46,665 bases of DNA from Actinomycetales bacterium (GTDB lineage: Bacteria > Actinomycetota > Actinomycetes > Actinomycetales > Microbacteriaceae), in NCBI GenBank assembly GCA_015655445.1, contig JAATFA010000103.1:1-46665 (forward strand). Reading direction: 5' to 3'. Below the pieces are notes generated by a model. It did no database searches. It was not told the origin of the DNA and saw nothing but the letters and a program-made list of their open reading frames with translations. This document shows, piece after piece, positions 42,886 to 46,665 of the stretch. The position numbers and the translations under genes were made by a program. Position 1 is the first letter of the stretch, and the number at the start of each line of letters is the position of its first letter.

Positions 42886-43365
42886 ATGGTCGACTCCCGC
42901 GCCGGGGACAACGCCGCCGCGAACGGTCCTCGCGCCGACGACACGACGACGGTCCACTACAGCGACGACTTCGGGGCCCAGCTCTCGGCGCTGCAGGCGG
43001 AGGCGAGCTCGGAGGAGCGCGAGGCGATCGCGGCGCTGCCCTCCGGATCGGCGCTGCTCATCGTCCGTCGCGGCCCCAATGCGGGCGCGCGCTTCCTCCT
43101 CGACCAGGACGTCACGACCGCCGGCCGCCACCCGAACGCGGACATCTTCCTCGACGACGTGACCGTCTCCCGGCGCCACGCGGAGTTCCTCCGCCACGGC
43201 ACGACCTTCGAGGTGCACGACCTCGGATCGCTCAACGGCACGTACTACGACGGCGTGCGCATTGAGACGGCGCTTCTGCGCGATCGCTCCGAGGTGCAGA
43301 TCGGCAAGTTCCGCCTGACCTTCTTCGCCTCGACCGCCGACCTCCCGGCCGCGGCGGGCGAGTAG
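42886..43365 (+). CDS. garA: FHA-domain metabolic regulator, GarA/OdhI type
   Basis: A 159-residue protein with a C-terminal FHA domain (TAGRHPNADIFLDDVTVSRRH, then DLGSLNGTYYDG) and an N-terminal threonine cluster T20-T22 (DDTTTVHY), which matches the PknB/PknG phosphorylation site of GarA and OdhI. Unphosphorylated, these proteins inhibit 2-oxoglutarate dehydrogenase and alter glutamate metabolism; phosphorylation makes the FHA fold onto its own tail. AAGGAGG precedes the ATG. Next to ftsR, as in mycobacteria and corynebacteria. Confidence 0.9.
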   Translation: MVDSRAGDNAAANGPRADDTTTVHYSDDFGAQLSALQAEASSEEREAIAALPSGSALLIVRRGPNAGARFLLDQDVTTAGRHPNADIFLDDVTVSRRHAEFLRHGTTFEVHDLGSLNGTYYDGVRIETALLRDRSEVQIGKFRLTFFASTADLPAAAGE

Positions 43366-44066
43366 TGGCGCGCGCAGCGACCCAGGCGGATCAGCCTGGG
43401 GGTTCCGCCCTTCTCAGCATCGGGCAGGTGCTCGCGCGGCTGAACCCGGAGTTCCCCGACCTGAGCCCGTCCAAGCTGCGCTTCCTCGAGGAGCGCCAGC
43501 TCATCTCGCCCGCGCGCACGGAGTCGGGCTATCGCAAGTTCTCGCCCGCCGACGTCGAGCGCATCCGCTTCATCCTCTCGGTGCAGCGCGACCACTACCT
43601 GCCGCTCAAGGTCATCCGCGGCTACCTCGACGACCTCGACGCGGGGCGCGAGCCGACGCTCCCCGGGGGCGCCGCGCTGCCACCCCCGTCGATGCTCTCG
43701 AGCGAGCGGCGCTTCACGCGCGAGGAGCTCGTGCGCGAGGCCGGCGCGTCGTCCTCGCTGCTCGCGGACGCGATCTCCGCCTCGCTCATCGCGCCCGCCG
43801 AGGGCTACGGCGAGGAGGCGCTCGCCGTGCTCCGGGCGCTCGCGGAGCTGCAGCGGTCCGGCATCGAGCCGCGGCACCTGCGCGGGTTCCGGGCGGCCGC
43901 CGAGCGTGAGCTCGGCCTCATCGAGAACGCGCTCATCCCGATCGCGCGACGCAAGGACGCCTCGAGCCGGGCGCGCGCGGCGGAACTCGCTCGCGAGATC
44001 GCGGGACAACTCGAAGTGGTTCGGAGTAGCCTCATTCGATCCGCACTGTCACGGCTCACCTCGTGA
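43365..44066 (+). CDS. ftsR: MerR-family regulator, FtsR type
   Basis: A 233-residue MerR-family protein in the position of FtsR (next to garA/odhI), an activator of cell-division gene ftsZ in Corynebacterium. The winged helix is LSIGQVLARLNPEFPDLSPS, RFLEERQLISPARTESGYRKF and so on. GTG start overlaps the garA stop by one base (TAGTG). The longer-than-usual C-terminal part (about 150 residues) is typical of this subfamily. The FtsR function is inferred from context and similarity. Confidence 0.85.
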   Translation: MARAATQADQPGGSALLSIGQVLARLNPEFPDLSPSKLRFLEERQLISPARTESGYRKFSPADVERIRFILSVQRDHYLPLKVIRGYLDDLDAGREPTLPGGAALPPPSMLSSERRFTREELVREAGASSSLLADAISASLIAPAEGYGEEALAVLRALAELQRSGIEPRHLRGFRAAAERELGLIENALIPIARRKDASSRARAAELAREIAGQLEVVRSSLIRSALSRLTS

Positions 44067-44106
44067 GGTCCACCGCCGACACGCCGCACCGTTTCACGCG
44101 AGATGT

Positions 44107-44135
44107 TTGGCGCCGGGGCCGCACGTCGGTAGCGT
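44107..44135 (+). promoter_or_regulatory. Promoter of the second MerR gene
   Basis: TTGGCG (44107-44112), 17-base spacer, TAGCGT (44130-44135). The expected start near 44142 leaves a leader of about 45 bases before the ATG at 44187. Confidence 0.6.
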
Positions 44136-44186
44136 GGGAGCGTCGGCCGGTTCAAGGTCAACTACAGGGTGAAGGTTAGGGAGAGC

Positions 44187-44735
44187 ATGAGCGAACTCGG
44201 CCGGAGTGAGGACTCCCGCTACGACCTCGAACTCCTCTTCACCGACGGGCTCCCCGAGGACGACGGGTCCGGGTATCGCGGCGCCGTCGCCGCGCGAGCC
44301 GCCGGCATCAGCTACCGCCAGCTCGACTACTGGGCGCGCACGCAGCTCGTCGAGCCGACGGTGCGCGGCGCCGCGGGGTCGGGCTCGCAGCGCCTCTACG
44401 GCTTCCGCGACATCCTCGTGCTCAAGCTCGTCAAGCGCCTGCTCGACACGGGCATCTCGCTGCAACAGATCCGCGTTGCGGTCAACCAGCTCCGCGAGGC
44501 GGGCATCAACGACCTCGCGCAGACGACCCTCATGAGCGACGGCGCGAGCGTCTACCTGTGCACGTCCGACGACGAGGTCATCGACCTCGTCAACCGCGGT
44601 CAGGGCGTCTTCGGCATCGCGGTCGGCAAGGTGCTGCGCGAGGTCGAGTCGAGCCTCGTCGAGCTCGACTCCGCGTCGAGCGCGAGCGACCCGCTCGACG
44701 AGCTCGCCGCCCGCCGCGCGTCGCGCGCGTCCTGA
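44187..44735 (+). CDS. MerR-family regulator (second copy, Rv1830-like)
   Basis: A 182-residue MerR-family regulator like the second MerR of the mycobacterial garA region. GAVAARAAGISYRQLDYWAR is helix-turn-helix plus wing start, then SGSQRLYGFRDILVLKLVKR and GISLQQIRVAVNQLRE. The rest (SVYLCTSDDEVIDLVNRGQG) is conserved in this subfamily but of unknown role. I prefer ATG 44187, preceded by AGGGAG, to GTG 44169. The leader contains GTGAAGGT-TAGGG, a near copy of which also lies in the parA leader. Confidence 0.85.
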   Translation: MSELGRSEDSRYDLELLFTDGLPEDDGSGYRGAVAARAAGISYRQLDYWARTQLVEPTVRGAAGSGSQRLYGFRDILVLKLVKRLLDTGISLQQIRVAVNQLREAGINDLAQTTLMSDGASVYLCTSDDEVIDLVNRGQGVFGIAVGKVLREVESSLVELDSASSASDPLDELAARRASRAS

Positions 44736-44822
44736 TCCGCCTCGCTCGCGTGCGGGGACCTCTCGCGCGGGACCTCGGGCAGGGACGAGCCGCGCCTCGG
44801 GCGCGACCGGGCGGTGTGCGGC

Positions 44823-45662
44823 TCAGGCGGAGGGCTGCGGCTCGGCCGGCTCGATCTCGGCGCCCGAGGCCGGGTCGGGGATCTTCGCCGTGCGCATGAC
44901 GCGCTCGAGCAGCTGGTCGAAGTTGCGCGCCATCTCCTGCGCGCTCTCGCCCGGCCACACGTGCAGGGGCTTCGCGGCTCCCTGCGCCTGCTGCAGCGAC
45001 GTGCGCTCGGGCAGCTGGGGCGAGAGCACGAGCGGCCCGAACATGTCGCGCAGCTCCTTGATGCGGAACTGGTGCTCGAGCGACTGCACGCGCACGCGGT
45101 TGACGATGATGCCCAGCGGCTGCAGGCGGGGCGAGAGGCCGCGGCGGATCTCCTCGATCGCACGCAGCGCGCGATCGGCGGCGGCGACGGAGAACAGGCC
45201 CGGCTCGGTCACGACCGTCACGCGATCGCTCGCCGCCCAGGCCGTGCGCGTGAGCGCGTTGAGGGAGGGCGCGCAGTCGATGAAGACGAGGTCGTAGTCG
45301 GACTCGAGGATCGCGAGCGCCTCCTCGAGCTTCCAGATGTCGCGGATGCTCGGGTGCGGACCGTCGAAGTTGATCGCGGAGGGGGAGCCGATCATGACGT
45401 CGACGGTTCCCGGACGGCCGCGCGTCCAGCCGCTCGGAGCGATCGCGGCGCGCACGACCTTCTCCTTCGGGGACGCGAGCACGTCCGCGACGTTGAGATG
45501 CCCGGCGACGCTGATGTCCATGCCGGTGGAGACGTCGGACTGCGGATCGAGGTCCACGACGAGCGTGCGCAGCCCCTTCGCGAACGCCGCCGAGGCGAGT
45601 CCGAGCGTCACCGTGGTCTTGCCCACGCCCCCCTTGAGGGAGCTGACGCTCAGTACGTGCAT
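44823..45662 (-). CDS. ParA/MinD-family ATPase
   Basis: A 279-residue P-loop ATPase of the ParA family. The deviant Walker A is SSLKGGVGKTT (residues 8-17), Walker A' is VVDLDPQSDVSTG, and Walker B is LVFIDCAPSLN. No ParB gene is next to it, so it is more probably an orphan ParA that positions a cellular cargo than the chromosomal partition ATPase. The C-terminus has an acidic, Pro-rich tail. Divergent from pyruvate carboxylase (87-bp gap). Confidence 0.87.
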   Translation of the reverse strand: MHVLSVSSLKGGVGKTTVTLGLASAAFAKGLRTLVVDLDPQSDVSTGMDISVAGHLNVADVLASPKEKVVRAAIAPSGWTRGRPGTVDVMIGSPSAINFDGPHPSIRDIWKLEEALAILESDYDLVFIDCAPSLNALTRTAWAASDRVTVVTEPGLFSVAAADRALRAIEEIRRGLSPRLQPLGIIVNRVRVQSLEHQFRIKELRDMFGPLVLSPQLPERTSLQQAQGAAKPLHVWPGESAQEMARNFDQLLERVMRTAKIPDPASGAEIEPAEPQPSA

Positions 45663-45749
45663 GACTACCAACCCTACCTTCACTACTCTGAGAGGACGCA
45701 CGGGCCGCCCGGCGCACTCGTCCCCCCTCGACGCGACGGAAGGACACCC

Positions 45750-46665
45750 ATGTTCCAGAAGATCCTCGTGGCCAATCGCGGCGAGATCGCCATCCGTGCG
45801 TTCCGCGCCGCGTACGAGCTCGGGGCCAGGACGGTCGCCGTGTTCCCCTACGAGGACCGCAACTCGCTGCACCGGCAGAAGGCGGACGAGGCCTACCAGA
45901 TCGGCGAGGTCGGGCACCCCGTGCGCGCCTACCTCGACGTCGCCGAGATCATCCGCGTCGCCCGCGAGAGCGGCGCCGACGCGATCTACCCGGGCTACGG
46001 GTTCCTCTCCGAGAACCCCGAGCTCGCGCGCGCCGCGGCAGCGGCGGGCATCGCGTTCATCGGCCCCGACGCGAGCGTGCTCGAGATGGCCGGCAACAAG
46101 GTCACGGCCAAGGAGCACGCGCGCGCCGCGGGCGTGCCCGTGCTCGCCTCGACGCCGGCCTCCGACGACATCGAGGAGCTCGTGCGGGGGGCCGAGGAGA
46201 TCGGCTTCCCCGTGTTCGCGAAGGCCGTCGCGGGCGGCGGTGGTCGCGGCATGCGGCGCGTCAACACGCGCGAGGAGCTGCGGCCCGCGCTCGAGGCGGC
46301 CATGCGGGAGGCGGACAGCGCCTTCGGCGACCCGCGGCTGTTCCTCGAGCAGGCGGTGCTGCGCCCGCGGCACATCGAGGTGCAGATCCTCGCCGACGGC
46401 GCGGGGCACACGATCCACCTGTTCGAGCGCGACTGCTCGGTGCAGCGGCGCAACCAGAAGGTCGTCGAGATCGCGCCCGCGCCCCACCTCGATGAGGCGA
46501 TCCGGCAGGCGCTGTACCGCGACGCGGTCGCGTTCGCCCGTTCGATCGGCTACGTCAACGCGGGCACCGTCGAGTTCCTCGTCGACACGATCGGCGAGCG
46601 TGCGGGGCAGCACGTCTTCATCGAGATGAACCCGCGCATCCAGGTCGAGCACACCGTGACCGAGG
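45750..46665 (+). CDS. pyc: Pyruvate carboxylase, N-terminal part (cut by the window end)
   Basis: The first 305 residues of a biotin carboxylase domain. FQKILVANRGEIAIRAFRAA starts the domain, and DAIYPGYGFLSENPELA, the ATP-grasp loop AVAGGGGRGMRRV and the biotin-carboxylase blocks HIEVQILAD and FIEMNPRIQVEHTVTE follow. The MFQKI start and FPYEDRNSLHRQKADEAYQIGE region (in parts: ALFPYEDR-type) favour pyruvate carboxylase over acetyl-CoA carboxylase. It would make oxaloacetate from pyruvate and bicarbonate. ATG 45750 has AAGGA upstream. The remaining two-thirds lies outside the window. Confidence 0.9.
   Translation, partial: MFQKILVANRGEIAIRAFRAAYELGARTVAVFPYEDRNSLHRQKADEAYQIGEVGHPVRAYLDVAEIIRVARESGADAIYPGYGFLSENPELARAAAAAGIAFIGPDASVLEMAGNKVTAKEHARAAGVPVLASTPASDDIEELVRGAEEIGFPVFAKAVAGGGGRGMRRVNTREELRPALEAAMREADSAFGDPRLFLEQAVLRPRHIEVQILADGAGHTIHLFERDCSVQRRNQKVVEIAPAPHLDEAIRQALYRDAVAFARSIGYVNAGTVEFLVDTIGERAGQHVFIEMNPRIQVEHTVTE

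Noticed and set aside
44823-45662. Chromosome partition ParAB locus
   Set aside because: No parB and no parS-like 16-bp palindromes seen next to the ParA gene.
1-46665. CRISPR arrays, tRNA/rRNA genes, prophage or complete insertion sequence
   Set aside because: No regularly spaced repeats, no cloverleaf-like or rRNA sequence, and no phage or transposase genes recognised.

Overview
This is a stretch of very high-GC DNA (GC-rich third codon positions nearly everywhere, many GTG starts, ATGA/GTGA overlaps, leaderless-looking promoters). The gene content points to an actinobacterium, most likely of the Microbacteriaceae: an FO-synthase-like protein (F420 pathway), LigD-type ligase and polymerase proteins, GAF-ANTAR and SigF-type regulators, and the FHA (GarA/OdhI) - MerR (FtsR) - MerR - ParA - pyruvate carboxylase block. 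The family assignment is inference. No rRNA, tRNA, CRISPR array or intact insertion sequence was seen.

Layout. 1-1064: tail of an unidentified gene, a less GC-rich junction, then an aldo/keto reductase that lacks its N-terminus. 1075-5011: pyruvate oxidase, then a fused anthranilate-synthase-like enzyme preceded by a hidden 13-codon leader peptide with tandem Trp codons and attenuator-like stems. 5115-8014: FAD oxidoreductase and lipase maturation factor. 8143-10509: LigD-type polymerase and ATP-dependent ligase, convergent and overlapping. 10694-15536: FO synthase homologue whose CofH half has lost its iron-sulfur cysteines, an alpha/beta hydrolase without a serine nucleophile, and a Baeyer-Villiger-type monooxygenase, all closely coupled. 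15550-20432: small acidic protein, DHA2-type exporter, hexapeptide-repeat protein, an exporter operon with its own winged-helix regulator and twin operators, and an S4 RNA-binding protein. 20515-25992: Nudix hydrolase, shortened ROK regulator, GH38 alpha-mannosidase, HAD hydrolase, probable gene remnant, LRV-repeat protein.

26124-38860 is the most distinctive region: a carbohydrate locus with a near-complete ADP-heptose pathway in an organism that should not make lipopolysaccharide. It has GmhA, GmhB and two separate bifunctional HldE proteins, together with GT2, GT4, another GT-B transferase and three GT9 (heptosyltransferase-type) genes, plus an aldehyde dehydrogenase and a short-chain dehydrogenase. 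No HldD epimerase is visible, so the expected donor is ADP-D,D-heptose. One GT9 gene carries a single in-frame amber codon. The parts suggest that sedoheptulose 7-phosphate is made into ADP-heptose and transferred to a surface glycan or glycoprotein.

39000-46665 holds regulatory and core genes: GAF-ANTAR protein overlapping a SigF-type sigma gene, histidine phosphatase, DUF1295 membrane protein, CDP-alcohol phosphatidyltransferase, GarA/OdhI, two MerR regulators, a ParA ATPase and the 5' part of pyruvate carboxylase, which runs off the window.
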